A DNA stretch of 64,000 nucleotides, taken from contig VXRJ01000034.1 in NCBI GenBank assembly GCA_009838525.1, positions 124,640-188,639 on the forward strand, read 5' to 3'. Below, piece by piece: positions 27,210-35,991 of the stretch (position 1 is the first letter of the stretch; each line of letters begins with the position of its first letter). Below the pieces are notes generated by a model that searched no databases, was not told the origin of the DNA, and saw only the letters and a list, made by a program, of their open reading frames with translations. Both the position numbers and the translations under genes were made by a program. Source of the stretch: Acidobacteriota bacterium. Its GTDB lineage: Bacteria > Acidobacteriota > Vicinamibacteria > Vicinamibacterales > UBA8438.

Positions 27210-27624
27210 GTTTCTCGATACGAACGTCCTGATCTACGCCGACGATGCACGGGATCCTTTGAAACAGGCACACGCCCGTATGCTGATAGAACGCCTCCTG
27301 AGCGAGCGTCGTGGCGTTCTGTCCATACAGGTCCTGCAGGAGTTCTTCTCGGCTGCCACGCGGAAGCTCGGCATGGCGAGCGAGGACGCCCGCCGCCGCG
27401 TCCTCCTCTACTCGCGTTTCGATGTGGTGGCCCTAGGTCCCGTGGATCTCCTTGCAGCGATCGATCTCCACAGACTGCATCACCTCTCCTTCTGGGACGC
27501 GCTCATCGTGCGGGCGGCTCTCAATGGATCCTGCGCGACGCTCCACACCGAGGACTTGCAGACCGGTTGCGTTGTTGAGACTCTGACGGTCCGGAACCCG
27601 TTCGCGACCCGGGATCGCCGGTGA
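27196..27624 (+). CDS. VapC-like PIN-domain toxin
   Basis: 142 residues. The PIN ribonuclease acidic residues appear as FLDTNVLIYADD at the N-terminus, LQEFFSAA in the middle, and LSFWDALIVRAAL and LHTEDLQTG towards the end. VapC toxins cleave tRNA or rRNA using magnesium. AGGAG lies 4 nt before the ATG, inside the antitoxin gene, a typical coupled module. Complete and apparently functional. Confidence 0.87.
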   Translation: MSEREFLDTNVLIYADDARDPLKQAHARMLIERLLSERRGVLSIQVLQEFFSAATRKLGMASEDARRRVLLYSRFDVVALGPVDLLAAIDLHRLHHLSFWDALIVRAALNGSCATLHTEDLQTGCVVETLTVRNPFATRDRR

Positions 27625-27678
27625 ATCCCATCGCCATCTTCTGACGGGAGCGGTATGCTTGCGCCGATGGAGGTTGCG

Positions 27679-28701
27679 ATGGTTCACAGGGTTTCTTTCT
27701 CTCCGGTTCTGGCAGTTGGCGCGCTGACAGTTCTCGTGCTGCTGCCGGCCGCGGCGCTGGGCCAATCGGCGGCAGGCAACGAGTCAACAACCCCACGCAC
27801 CACCTGGGGCGACCCGGACCTCCAGGGGCTCTGGACCTCGGCCACCCTTACGCCGCTGGAACGGCCCGGGCGGCAGTCGGAGCAGTCACTGCTGACGGAT
27901 GAGGAAGCCGCCGCCATCGAAGAAGAGTCAGCCCGGCGGCGCATAGAGTCGGACGGCAAGTCGGCCCCCGGCAGCGTGGGCGGCTACAACCAGGTCTGGC
28001 TGGATGCCGGCACCCGTATCGTCGGCGACCGGCGGACGTCGCTCATCGTCGATCCGCCGGAGGGAGTCATCCCCTGGGTCCCGGAGAAGAAGGTTGAGAG
28101 CGACCGCGAGCAGGCCCGTTACGGCGTCGGTCCCTTCTACACCTATACGGACCTCGACACGGGCGAGCGCTGCATCACCGACGGCCTCCCCAACATGGTC
28201 CCGCTGCAGCCGTACAACATGAACATGCGCATCTTCCAGACCCCGGGACAGGTGGTCATGCTGCACGAGATGTACCACGAGCTGCGGGTCATCCCACTGG
28301 ACGACCGTCCGCTGAACGGCATCCCGCAGTGGACCGGCGAGGCACGCGGGCGCTGGGAAGGCGAGACGCTGGTGGTCGAGACGGTCAACTTCATCGACCG
28401 GCCCGAGACCTACTGGAGTGCGCCCTGGCGGGCCGCGCGTCCCACCCTGCGGCTGGTCGAGCGATTCACGCGCGTCGGACCGGAGTCCATCGATTACACC
28501 TTCACGCTCGAAGATCCGACATCGTTCACACAACCCTGGACCGCGGCGGCGCCGATGACGACGGATCAGGCGTCGCGCGGTGTGACGGCAGGCGAGATCT
28601 GGGAGTACGCGTGCCACGAGGGCAACCACGCCATGATCAACATCCTGGGGGGCGCTCGAGCCGAGGAGGCCGAAGCGGCCGCCTCGACGGGCGCGCGCTA
28701 G
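27679..28701 (+). CDS. YACHEGN-family secreted protein, copy 4
   Basis: 340 residues from the ATG with GGAGG 5 nt upstream (ATGs at 27655 and 27667 are less well placed). The signal peptide ends AALGQS. Family blocks: DLQGLWTSATLTPLERP, GDRRTSLIVDPPEGVIP, ERCITDGLPN, YNMNMRIFQTPGQVVMLHE, WEGETLVVETVNFID, ERFTRVGPESIDY and WEYACHEGN. This copy has TSA in place of DYR after the QGxW motif. First of three tandem copies ending in a B3-like MBL protein. Confidence 0.87.
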   Translation: MVHRVSFSPVLAVGALTVLVLLPAAALGQSAAGNESTTPRTTWGDPDLQGLWTSATLTPLERPGRQSEQSLLTDEEAAAIEEESARRRIESDGKSAPGSVGGYNQVWLDAGTRIVGDRRTSLIVDPPEGVIPWVPEKKVESDREQARYGVGPFYTYTDLDTGERCITDGLPNMVPLQPYNMNMRIFQTPGQVVMLHEMYHELRVIPLDDRPLNGIPQWTGEARGRWEGETLVVETVNFIDRPETYWSAPWRAARPTLRLVERFTRVGPESIDYTFTLEDPTSFTQPWTAAAPMTTDQASRGVTAGEIWEYACHEGNHAMINILGGARAEEAEAAASTGAR

Positions 28702-28737
28702 CAGCCCGGCCTTCCGGGACACCAAGAGGAGGATGAG

Positions 28738-29751
28738 ATGAGTCATCAATGCGCCGTCGCCGTGCGTTTCGTGGTTCTCGTCGCCTCCGTGGCGGCACTC
28801 GTCTGGTCGCCGGCGGCCGTCCAGGCCCAGGATGGGACGACGCCGCGCACCGGCTGGGGCGATCCGGACATTCAGGGGGTGTGGAACAACGCGACCCTGA
28901 CACCGTTCCAGAGGCCCGAGGAGCTGGGCATGCAGGAGTTTCTGACGGAGGAAGAGGCTGCCGCCATCGCGCAGCGGCAGGTGGACCGGAACGCCGAGCT
29001 GTTCGACGCGCCGGCACGGAGGACCGAAGCGGGAGGCAATGTCGGGGCCTACAACAACTTCTGGATGGAGCGGGGCCGCGCGGTGGTGCCGACCCTACGG
29101 ACGTCGGTCATCACCGATCCACCGAACGGGCGGCTACCGGCGGTGACGCCGGAAGTGGAACGCTGGCTCAACTCCGACGAGGCGGCCCGCCGGACGGCGA
29201 TGCGGCGCGGCGACCTGCCGGTCGACTCTTACGAAACGCTCGACGGCGGCGACCGCTGCCTCTGGTACCGCGGCGTCCCGTCCTTCCCGACCGGCTACAA
29301 CAACAACTACCTGATCGTGCAGAACCCGGATTACGTGCTGATCCTGCAGGAGCACATCCACGACGTCCGGTACATCCCGCTGGACGGGCGGCCTCACCTG
29401 CCGGCGTCAGTCCCGCAGTTCGCCGGCAGCTCCCGCGGCCGCTGGGAGGGCGACACGCTGGTCGTCGAGACGCGCAACTTCAACGACCACGCGTTCATTC
29501 GCAACTTCAACGCGGATCTCACGCCCGACCTGGTGGTGGAGGAACGGTTCACGCGCGTGTCCGAGGACGTCCTCGATTACGAGTTCACGGTCAACGATCC
29601 GAACGTCTGGACGCAGCCCTGGAAGGGTTCCCTCCCGATGTGGCTCAACCCGGAGCCGCTCTACGAGTACGCGTGCCACGAAGGGAACTACGGCCTTGAG
29701 AACATTCTCGCCGGCTCCCGCGCCGAGGAAGCGGCACAGGCCGGCAAGTAG
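28738..29751 (+). CDS. YACHEGN-family secreted protein, copy 5
   Basis: 337 residues with GAGGAGGA just upstream and a signal peptide ending AVQAQD. Blocks: DIQGVWNNATLTPFQRP, a TLRTSVITDPPNGRLP variant, DRCLWYRGVP, YNNNYLIVQNPDYVLILQE, WEGDTLVVETRNFND, ERFTRVSEDVLDYEF and YEYACHEGN. It starts 36 nt after copy 4, same operon. The tandem order suggests duplication followed by divergence. Confidence 0.87.
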   Translation: MSHQCAVAVRFVVLVASVAALVWSPAAVQAQDGTTPRTGWGDPDIQGVWNNATLTPFQRPEELGMQEFLTEEEAAAIAQRQVDRNAELFDAPARRTEAGGNVGAYNNFWMERGRAVVPTLRTSVITDPPNGRLPAVTPEVERWLNSDEAARRTAMRRGDLPVDSYETLDGGDRCLWYRGVPSFPTGYNNNYLIVQNPDYVLILQEHIHDVRYIPLDGRPHLPASVPQFAGSSRGRWEGDTLVVETRNFNDHAFIRNFNADLTPDLVVEERFTRVSEDVLDYEFTVNDPNVWTQPWKGSLPMWLNPEPLYEYACHEGNYGLENILAGSRAEEAAQAGK

Positions 29752-29777
29752 CGAGACGCAGCGAAAAGGAGCGCATC

Positions 29778-30764
29778 ATGCAGCGGACCATCTTCGTTGT
29801 CGCGGTCGCCACAGTGCTCGTGGCTGCCGCGCCGGCCGACGCCCAGAACGCTCTCCGCACCGCGTGGGGAGCTCCGAACCTGCAGGGGGTCTGGGATTTC
29901 CGGACCATCACGCCGCTGGAGCGCCCGGAAGAGTTGGGTGACCAGGAGTTCCTGACGGCCGAGGAGGCGGCGAGGGCGGAGCAGGAAGTGGTCGATCGAA
30001 ACCAGGAACTGCTCGAGCGGGAGGCCGAACGGACCGAAGCGGCCGATCAGGTCGATCGCCGCGCCGACGGATCACCTGGTTTCTACAACAACTTCTGGCT
30101 CGACCGGGGCACCCGGACCATCGACACGCGCCGGACGTCGCTTGTCGTCGATCCGCCGAACGGCCGGCTGCCCGAGCTGTCGTCCCAGGGCAGGGAACGG
30201 GCCGAGGCGCGTCGCGACTACCGGCGCGAACACCCGGCCGACTCCTGGCGCGACCGGTCGGCTTACGACCGGTGCATTCTCGGCTTCAACGCCGGCCCGC
30301 CCATCACGCCAGGCGGCTACAACCAGAACATGCAGGTCTTCCAGACGCCAGATCACATCGCCCTCGTGACCGAGATGGTCCACACGCACCGCATCGTTCC
30401 GCTCGACGGCCGGCCCGCCCTCGGCGAGGACATACGGCAGTGGACGGGCGACTCGCGCGCGCACTGGGACGGCGACACGTTGGTCATCGAGACCAGGAAC
30501 TTCAACGATCAGCGGGGCTGGCGCGGCACGACGCCCAACATGACGCTGGTCGAGCGCCTGACACGCGTCGACGAAGACACGCTGGACTACACGTACACGG
30601 TGACAGACCCGGAGACCTGGGTTTCGGCGTGGACGGCGTCCATCCCGATGCGGCTGGCGGACCAGCCGATGTACGAGTACGCCTGCCACGAGGGGAACTA
30701 CAGCATGGAAGGGATCCTCGCCGGCGCCCGCATGGAAGAGGCGGAGGCGGCCGCGGGGCGGTAG
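29778..30764 (+). CDS. YACHEGN-family secreted protein, copy 6
   Basis: 328 residues; signal peptide ends APADAQN. Blocks: NLQGVWDFRTITPLERP, TRRTSLVVDPPNGRLP, DRCILGFNAGPP, YNQNMQVFQTPDHIA, EMVHTHRIVPLDGRP, WDGDTLVIETRNFND, ERLTRVDEDTLDYTY and YEYACHEGN. The CILGFNAGPP wording and FYNNFWLDRGT make it closer to copy 3 than to its neighbours. It lies 26 nt after copy 5 and 13 nt before the MBL gene. Confidence 0.87.
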   Translation: MQRTIFVVAVATVLVAAAPADAQNALRTAWGAPNLQGVWDFRTITPLERPEELGDQEFLTAEEAARAEQEVVDRNQELLEREAERTEAADQVDRRADGSPGFYNNFWLDRGTRTIDTRRTSLVVDPPNGRLPELSSQGRERAEARRDYRREHPADSWRDRSAYDRCILGFNAGPPITPGGYNQNMQVFQTPDHIALVTEMVHTHRIVPLDGRPALGEDIRQWTGDSRAHWDGDTLVIETRNFNDQRGWRGTTPNMTLVERLTRVDEDTLDYTYTVTDPETWVSAWTASIPMRLADQPMYEYACHEGNYSMEGILAGARMEEAEAAAGR

Positions 30765-30777
30765 GGAGCGAATGCTC

Positions 30778-31656
30778 ATGATGCGGAAGCGGATGCTTCG
30801 AACTGTTTTCGCGACCGGCCTGGCCTTTGCAATCACCCTGGCCGCCGCCGCTCCGGCGGTGGCCCAGCGCGACAACTGGGCCCGGCCTTTCCCCGGTCAC
30901 CGGGTCATCGGCAACCTGTATGCCGTCGGCACCTACGATCTGGCGGTGTTCCTCGTCACTTCCGAGGAGGGTCACTTCCTCATCAACACCGGCCTCGAGG
31001 ATTCGACCGAACTGATCCGGCAGAACATCGAGTCGCTCGGTTTCGACTTCGAGGACATCAGAGTGCTCCTGCAGATGCAGGCGCACTGGGATCACACGGC
31101 GGCGCTGGCCGAGATCAAGGAGATCACCGGCGCGGAGATGTGGGCGACGGCCGACGACGCTCCCGTGCTGGAGGACGGCGGCTTCAGCGACCCGCACTTC
31201 GGCGGCGAGCAGTCGTTCCAGCCGGTCGAGGTGGACCGCATCATCGCCGACGGCGATGTCCTCGAGCTGGGGGCGGCGCGGCTGACCGTGGTGGAGATGC
31301 CGGGCCATACTGCAGGGAGTTCCGGCTACGCGATGACCGTCCACGAGGCGGGACGTGACTACGACGTCATCATCGCGAACATGGGGACCATCAACCCGGG
31401 CAAGCAACTCGTCGTCGATCCCACCTACCCGGGCGTCGCGGACGATTTCGCGGAGACGTTCCGCAAGCAGAAGGCCATGGACATCGACGTCTGGGTCGCC
31501 GCGCACGGCTCGCAATACAACCTCCACGACAAGTGGGCGCCGGGCAACCCCTACGACCCGAACACGTTCGTCGACCCCGACGGGTTCCGTCTCGCCGTGG
31601 AGCGGCTGGAGCAGGCCTATCTGGATCAGCTCGAGGAGGAACGCGGGGGCCGCTGA
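30778..31656 (+). CDS. Subclass B3-like metallo-beta-lactamase-fold protein with Gln zinc ligand
   Basis: 292 residues with a signal peptide ending PAVAQR. The metal block reads LQMQAHWDHTAA, so the first ligand of the usual H-x-H-x-D-H is Gln, as in GOB-type B3 enzymes. Other ligands are MPGHTAGS and AAHGSQYNLHD. The IANMGTINPG and TFRKQKAMDIDVW blocks also match B3 enzymes. It may hydrolyse beta-lactams or a related cyclic amide or lactone; being last in an operon of three YACHEGN genes argues for a catabolic role. The start could also be the ATG at 30772. Confidence 0.85.
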   Translation: MMRKRMLRTVFATGLAFAITLAAAAPAVAQRDNWARPFPGHRVIGNLYAVGTYDLAVFLVTSEEGHFLINTGLEDSTELIRQNIESLGFDFEDIRVLLQMQAHWDHTAALAEIKEITGAEMWATADDAPVLEDGGFSDPHFGGEQSFQPVEVDRIIADGDVLELGAARLTVVEMPGHTAGSSGYAMTVHEAGRDYDVIIANMGTINPGKQLVVDPTYPGVADDFAETFRKQKAMDIDVWVAAHGSQYNLHDKWAPGNPYDPNTFVDPDGFRLAVERLEQAYLDQLEEERGGR

Positions 31657-31710
31657 ACACGCGAGCACACCAGTTGCCGGCGCGGTTAGCCGGGGAGACC
31701 GCGCAGCGCG

Positions 31711-32136
31711 TCAGGCGCTGAGTGGATGCCGCCAACGGAGGCCCGGGAAGCGGGCGAAATCGCTGTCCGTCGTGATCAGCTCACAACCGTGCTCGATTGC
31801 CAGCGCGGCAAGGTAGGCATCCGACACCAGAGGTCCTTCGATCTCCCGGCACAACTCGACGAAGATCTTCCAGTGCTGAGGCGTGGGCCGCGCCACAACG
31901 GCCCGCGGTTGTGTCGCGAGTCGCTGACAGAATGCGATGGCCGTTTCCATCGGCGTCGGGGGAGTGAAGATCCTTCCGTTCGTCACCAGACGGAGGAAAC
32001 TGGCCAGTACGGTCTCCGACACGGCAAAGGGCTCCGGGGAATGCGTCAGCGCCCGCAACCAGGACGCGTAGCGCGCGTGCTCCGGAGAGTCTTCTCGATG
32101 CGCGTAGATCAGGACGTTGACGTCGGGTAACTGCAC
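31711..32136 (-). CDS. VapC-like PIN-domain toxin
   Basis: 141 residues. PIN acidic residues: LPDVNVLIYAHRED at the N-terminus, SETVLASFLR, VSDAYLAALAIE and TTDSDFARFPG. Of the VapC subtype with the DVNVLIYA start, which often carries a longer C-terminal part ending in RWRHPL. It begins 3 nt after the antitoxin stop. Presumed RNA endonuclease. Confidence 0.87.
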   Translation of the reverse strand: MQLPDVNVLIYAHREDSPEHARYASWLRALTHSPEPFAVSETVLASFLRLVTNGRIFTPPTPMETAIAFCQRLATQPRAVVARPTPQHWKIFVELCREIEGPLVSDAYLAALAIEHGCELITTDSDFARFPGLRWRHPLSA

Positions 32137-32139
32137 CGC

Positions 32140-32397
32140 CTAGCTGCCCGACCCGTACCGTTCTCTATCTTCCGCCTCCAGCAGCGCGGAGGCCTTGTCA
32201 ATGTTGTGACGGGAAAACTCGCCGCCGGCTCCAAAGGTGATCAACTCGAACGGTTCTTCGTCTACCGTGTGAGTCGGCGCCCGCACAAACAGTCGCACTG
32301 CTTGCTCGATGAGCCGGCTGACGGATGTGCCTGACTCGGCCGCCCGCCGCTTCAGTTGCGCGAGGAGTTGCTCGTCCAGCGTGATCGTCGTCCGCAT
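32140..32397 (-). CDS. Type II antitoxin, ribbon-helix-helix (VapB-like)
   Basis: 85 residues. RTTITLDEQLLAQLKRRAAESG followed by SVSRLIEQAVRLFV is a classic CopG/RHH DNA-binding region; the acidic C-terminal part (EEPFELITFG to EAEDRERY) would bind the toxin. It precedes the PIN gene by 3 nt, forming a second complete vapBC locus, unrelated in sequence to the one at 27 kb. Confidence 0.86.
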   Translation of the reverse strand: MRTTITLDEQLLAQLKRRAAESGTSVSRLIEQAVRLFVRAPTHTVDEEPFELITFGAGGEFSRHNIDKASALLEAEDRERYGSGS

Positions 32398-32436
32398 GAT
32401 GTAGGATCATACTATGTCTGCATCATCGCATCACAA
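32398..32436 (-). promoter_or_regulatory. Predicted promoter of second vapBC
   Basis: On the minus strand TATGAT (32411-32406) lies 8 nt before the ATG; TTGTGA (32436-32431) is a weak -35 with a 19-nt spacer. ATGATG and CATCAT arms flank the -10 and could be an operator. No Shine-Dalgarno, so probably leaderless or nearly so. Confidence 0.4.
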
Positions 32437-32513
32437 CTGGCGGATCCCGCGGTGTGCCGCCAGGGGTTTCGGCATCTTGCCGCTGGCGCGATCCTGCGAA
32501 TCGCGGCGGGCGG

Positions 32514-35500
32514 CTAACCGAAGCTCAGCCGGGTGCCGAGGAAGACCCGCCGCGGCGGCGTGAAGCGGATACCGTCGCCGAAGGCGTTGCCGCCGGCGCC
32601 GGCCAGCAGGTCCTGGTTGCGAATGGCGTCCTGACTGTCGAGCAGGTTGAAGACGTCCGCGAACAGCTCGAGGCGGGTGTCCGCGAGCCGATAGTTGTAG
32701 AGCAGGCGGACGTCGACAACCCCGAAGGACGGATTGCGCAGGCTTCCTACCGCGGTCGGCGAGAGCCAGCGGCGCGTGATCCCGGCGAACTCGAACTCCT
32801 CGCCGGTCTCGACGCGAACGGGCAAGTTGCGCCTGAAGGCCCGGAACGTGCGACTGGCCAGCGTCCCCGAATTCCAGCGCCAGTTGGCGCCAATCTGGAA
32901 TCCGCCGGCCCAGTGGTACGACGTGCTCACCTTGAACAGGTGCGCGATCGAACCCGGCTGGTCTCCCCACTGGTTCGGAGCGCGCGGGTCGAGCCAGATC
33001 ACATCGCCCTGGAAGTCGGCGTTCGAGTCCGAGTTGGTGTTGCCGGTCGCGTGGCCGTAGGTGTAAGCGGCCAGCGCCTGCCAGTTGGCCCGCAGCCGCT
33101 GGCGGAAGGTGAATTCGAGGCCTTGGTAGTCGCGCGCGCCGCCGGCGAGGGTCGCAATGACGAAGTTCGACTCGGGGAAGGTGTCGTAACCGAAGTAGTC
33201 GAGACCGAGGAAGAGCGAGTCCGGATGATCGACCCGCCCCGGGTAGTTCGTCGTTCCGTCGGAGCGGAACGCATAGAGGGCCATGTCGTAGTCCTCGATG
33301 ATGTCCCGTGTCCGCCGTTTCGTATAGAGGGCCATGACGCTGCGGCCGCCGCCGAGGTCGGTTTCCCAGCTCACCTGGAAGTCGTCGGTCCATGGAGTCT
33401 TCGTGGTCGGCGCGAACAGCGCGTCGGCCTGCTGAGGCCCCCCGCGTACCCGGTAGGTCACCCACTGATCGTTGGCGTACACCTGCTCCTCGCGGATGGA
33501 ACCGGTCAGAGTCCCCGCGAAATTCGTGAGGTTGTTGCGAATCGGGTCGTAGTACCTGCCGTAGTACGCGCTGATCCGTTGCCGTCCGTTCCCGGCCGGG
33601 TCGTACGACACACTGAGGCGGGGCGCGAACGTCCAGTCGAAGGTGAAGATGTTAACGCCGTCCGTGGCGAAATGCGCAAACCGCTCCGTGCGCACGCCGA
33701 CATCGAACGACAGGTTGTCAGCAACGCTGAACGTATCCTGCAGGAAGAAGCTCAGCCCATCGGAACGGGTCTGCTGCAGGCCTAGTTCCGACTGGATCAT
33801 CCGGTCGTAGTTGATCGCCCCGTCCGGGTTCCCGGCGGTGCTGGCGAACGCCAGGCCGGCGGCGAGTTCGTCCTGGGTGATCGTGCCGTCGCCGTCCAGA
33901 TCGTAGAGCCCGTAGAACGACGCCCGGTCGGGAAGGCGGTCGACCGTGCGGATGAAGCCGGAGTAATCGCTGCTGTTGGTCGGGTCGAAGCGGGTATCGG
34001 AGAAGCTCCCCGCGAACAGCTCGGCCGCGGTGAGTCCCGCCAGCGGACCGGCCAGGGAGGTGTATAGCCCCCCGTCGAACACCGTGTCGCGCAGGTTTGC
34101 GTTCCGCATGAACTCCACGCCGCCATGGATGGCGTGGCGACCAGATTGCACCACGGCGGTGGCCTTGTAGCCCTCGGTGTCGCGCTGATCGAGGTCGTCG
34201 AGCCCGAAGCCGCCGAGCTGCTCGTCCTCGAGGGTGCGGATATCGGTGTCCCTGAAGACGATGCTGTTTCTGGGGCCGGAGAGCGCCGCGTAGTCGGACA
34301 CCTCGCCGTTGTGCTTGCTGTAGGAGCCCTCCACGAGCAGGTTTCCGAACAGGCGCGTGTACTTCAGGTGGTAGTTGTTCCCCCCTTGAACGCGACTGCT
34401 GTCCCTCGCGTTCGTGACCTCGCGGTTGCGGCTGCCGCTGATGTCGGTCGGGTCATTCAGAAACGTGAACGTGATCGTCTCGTTCGTGTCCGGCGCCCAG
34501 GTTCCTCGGCCGTAGAGCTGGTGCTGTTTCTTCTGGACGGTGCGGATCACGTCGATTCCGTCGAGAGCAACCACGGTGTCGGTACGCCCGAGCCGGCGGT
34601 AGCTGGCAAAGAACCATGCCTCGTCCCTGATGACCGGGCCGCCGCCGGTGAGAGCCGTGTCGAACCGGGAGAACTCCTGATCGGAGGCGTTGCGGTTCTC
34701 GGCGACGAGGCCGTCGTTCTGGAAGAAGTAGTTGATCGAGCCGCTGAACTGGTTGGCGCCCGACTTCGTGATGACGCTCGAGAGCAGCCCGGGAGCACCG
34801 ACGTACTCGGCCGGGATGCCCCCGGTCAGCACCTGTTGCTCCTGGATGATCTCGGTGTTGAGGTTGGCGCCGAACGTGCCGCTGACGCCATCGGTCACGT
34901 TGATGCCGTCAATGTAGTAGAAGTTGTCGCGCGAAACGCCTGCGTCGCCGCCGATGTCGCGGTAGTTGAGGCCCGACTTGGAGGCGGGGTTGCCGGGTGA
35001 CTCCGGGTCGTCCGGCAGCACGCCGGGCACGAGTTGCAGGTAGCTCTGGTAGCTGCGGCCGGTCGGGACCGCCTCGGTCAGATCCAGGGTGATGTCTTCG
35101 GCGACGACCGCGCTGGTGACGTCGACGACCGGGGGCGCGGCGGTTACCACCACGGCCTCGGTCAGGTTGCCGACCTCCAGACTCACGGCGAGCGATGCGG
35201 TCTGGCCCGCGCGGACCAGGACGCCCGCCTGCCGGCTCGTTCGGAAGCCGGGCAACTCGACGGTCACGACATAGCGGGCCGACGGGTTCAGGGCGCGCAA
35301 CTCGACCAGCCCTGCCGCGTCCGTGAATGCGACGCGCGTGGTGGCGGCATCATCCGCCGCCGCCGTGACGGTGGCGCCGGGGATAGAGAGGCCGGCCGGA
35401 TCGCTGACGGCGACCCGAATCGAGCCGGTGGTCGTTACCTGCCCTTGAGCGGCGGCCGGGAACGTGGCGATCAGCAGCGCAAGCAGCGCCACCGCGCGGC

Positions 35501-35522
35501 CAGGAGCTTGCGCCGCAAGCAC
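32514..35522 (-). CDS. TonB-dependent receptor, Oar-like, with carboxypeptidase-regulatory N-domain
   Basis: About 1002 residues. The GTG at 35522, 13 nt after the DUF6152 stop, was chosen because the signal peptide (ALLALLIATFPAAAQG) follows; the longer open frame would overlap DUF6152 by over 100 nt. Residues about 30-110 form a CarboxypepD_reg-like beta domain (PGATVTAAADD, GLVELRALNPSARYVVTVELPGF). The plug follows (YYIDGINVTDG, EIIQEQQVLTGGIPAEY, VITKSGANQFSG). The rest is a beta-barrel ending GTRLSFG. Such receptors import large substrates through the outer membrane with TonB energy. Last gene of a four-gene operon. Confidence 0.9.
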   Translation of the reverse strand: MLAAQAPGRAVALLALLIATFPAAAQGQVTTTGSIRVAVSDPAGLSIPGATVTAAADDAATTRVAFTDAAGLVELRALNPSARYVVTVELPGFRTSRQAGVLVRAGQTASLAVSLEVGNLTEAVVVTAAPPVVDVTSAVVAEDITLDLTEAVPTGRSYQSYLQLVPGVLPDDPESPGNPASKSGLNYRDIGGDAGVSRDNFYYIDGINVTDGVSGTFGANLNTEIIQEQQVLTGGIPAEYVGAPGLLSSVITKSGANQFSGSINYFFQNDGLVAENRNASDQEFSRFDTALTGGGPVIRDEAWFFASYRRLGRTDTVVALDGIDVIRTVQKKQHQLYGRGTWAPDTNETITFTFLNDPTDISGSRNREVTNARDSSRVQGGNNYHLKYTRLFGNLLVEGSYSKHNGEVSDYAALSGPRNSIVFRDTDIRTLEDEQLGGFGLDDLDQRDTEGYKATAVVQSGRHAIHGGVEFMRNANLRDTVFDGGLYTSLAGPLAGLTAAELFAGSFSDTRFDPTNSSDYSGFIRTVDRLPDRASFYGLYDLDGDGTITQDELAAGLAFASTAGNPDGAINYDRMIQSELGLQQTRSDGLSFFLQDTFSVADNLSFDVGVRTERFAHFATDGVNIFTFDWTFAPRLSVSYDPAGNGRQRISAYYGRYYDPIRNNLTNFAGTLTGSIREEQVYANDQWVTYRVRGGPQQADALFAPTTKTPWTDDFQVSWETDLGGGRSVMALYTKRRTRDIIEDYDMALYAFRSDGTTNYPGRVDHPDSLFLGLDYFGYDTFPESNFVIATLAGGARDYQGLEFTFRQRLRANWQALAAYTYGHATGNTNSDSNADFQGDVIWLDPRAPNQWGDQPGSIAHLFKVSTSYHWAGGFQIGANWRWNSGTLASRTFRAFRRNLPVRVETGEEFEFAGITRRWLSPTAVGSLRNPSFGVVDVRLLYNYRLADTRLELFADVFNLLDSQDAIRNQDLLAGAGGNAFGDGIRFTPPRRVFLGTRLSFG

Positions 35523-35535
35523 CCGCCAGGGCGCG

Positions 35536-35958
35536 CTAGCGGCGATCGTAGGGCGCCCCCGTGCCGGACGAGCCGACAAAGAACTGCGACCCGTCCGGCA
35601 GCGTGATGTCACGGGCGTTCGCCGTATTGGACCCGTTCTTGGCCCCAAAGCCGTCGATTACCAGTTCGGTGCCGACCGGGAGCGAGTTCTTGTTCAGGCC
35701 GCGGCGCATCAGCGCGTTGGGCGCGCCGCACTCTATGGCCCAGGTGGTCACCTCGCCGTCCTCTCCCTCCACGTCGATGTGGATCCAGGAATGCGGGTTG
35801 ATCCACTCCGTCTTCGATACCGTGCCGCGCAGTTGCAGCGGCCGGTTCGCGTCGAACTCGGCCGAGAAGGCATGGTGCGCTCCGACCGGCGTCCCGGTTC
35901 CGATCAGCAGCGCGGCCGTCACGGCACCGACGCCGAGTGCGCAGAATGTCAGTCGCAT
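35536..35958 (-). CDS. DUF6152 secreted protein
   Basis: 140 residues. The signal peptide is followed by HHAFSAEFDANRP, LRGTVSKTEWINPHSWIHIDV and WAIECGAPNALMRRG, the hallmark of DUF6152. The conserved His-His after the cleavage site and NPHSW suggest metal binding, unproven. AGGGA lies 6 nt before the ATG. It sits between YACHEGN copy 7 and the TonB receptor on one transcript. Confidence 0.9.
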   Translation of the reverse strand: MRLTFCALGVGAVTAALLIGTGTPVGAHHAFSAEFDANRPLQLRGTVSKTEWINPHSWIHIDVEGEDGEVTTWAIECGAPNALMRRGLNKNSLPVGTELVIDGFGAKNGSNTANARDITLPDGSQFFVGSSGTGAPYDRR

Positions 35959-35991
35959 CGCATGTCCCTCGCTTCCGCTGCAGCGTTGCCG

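Noticed and set aside
32514-35648. Long start for the TonB receptor
   Set aside because: It would overlap DUF6152 by 113 nt and bury the signal peptide; GTG at 35522 fits better.
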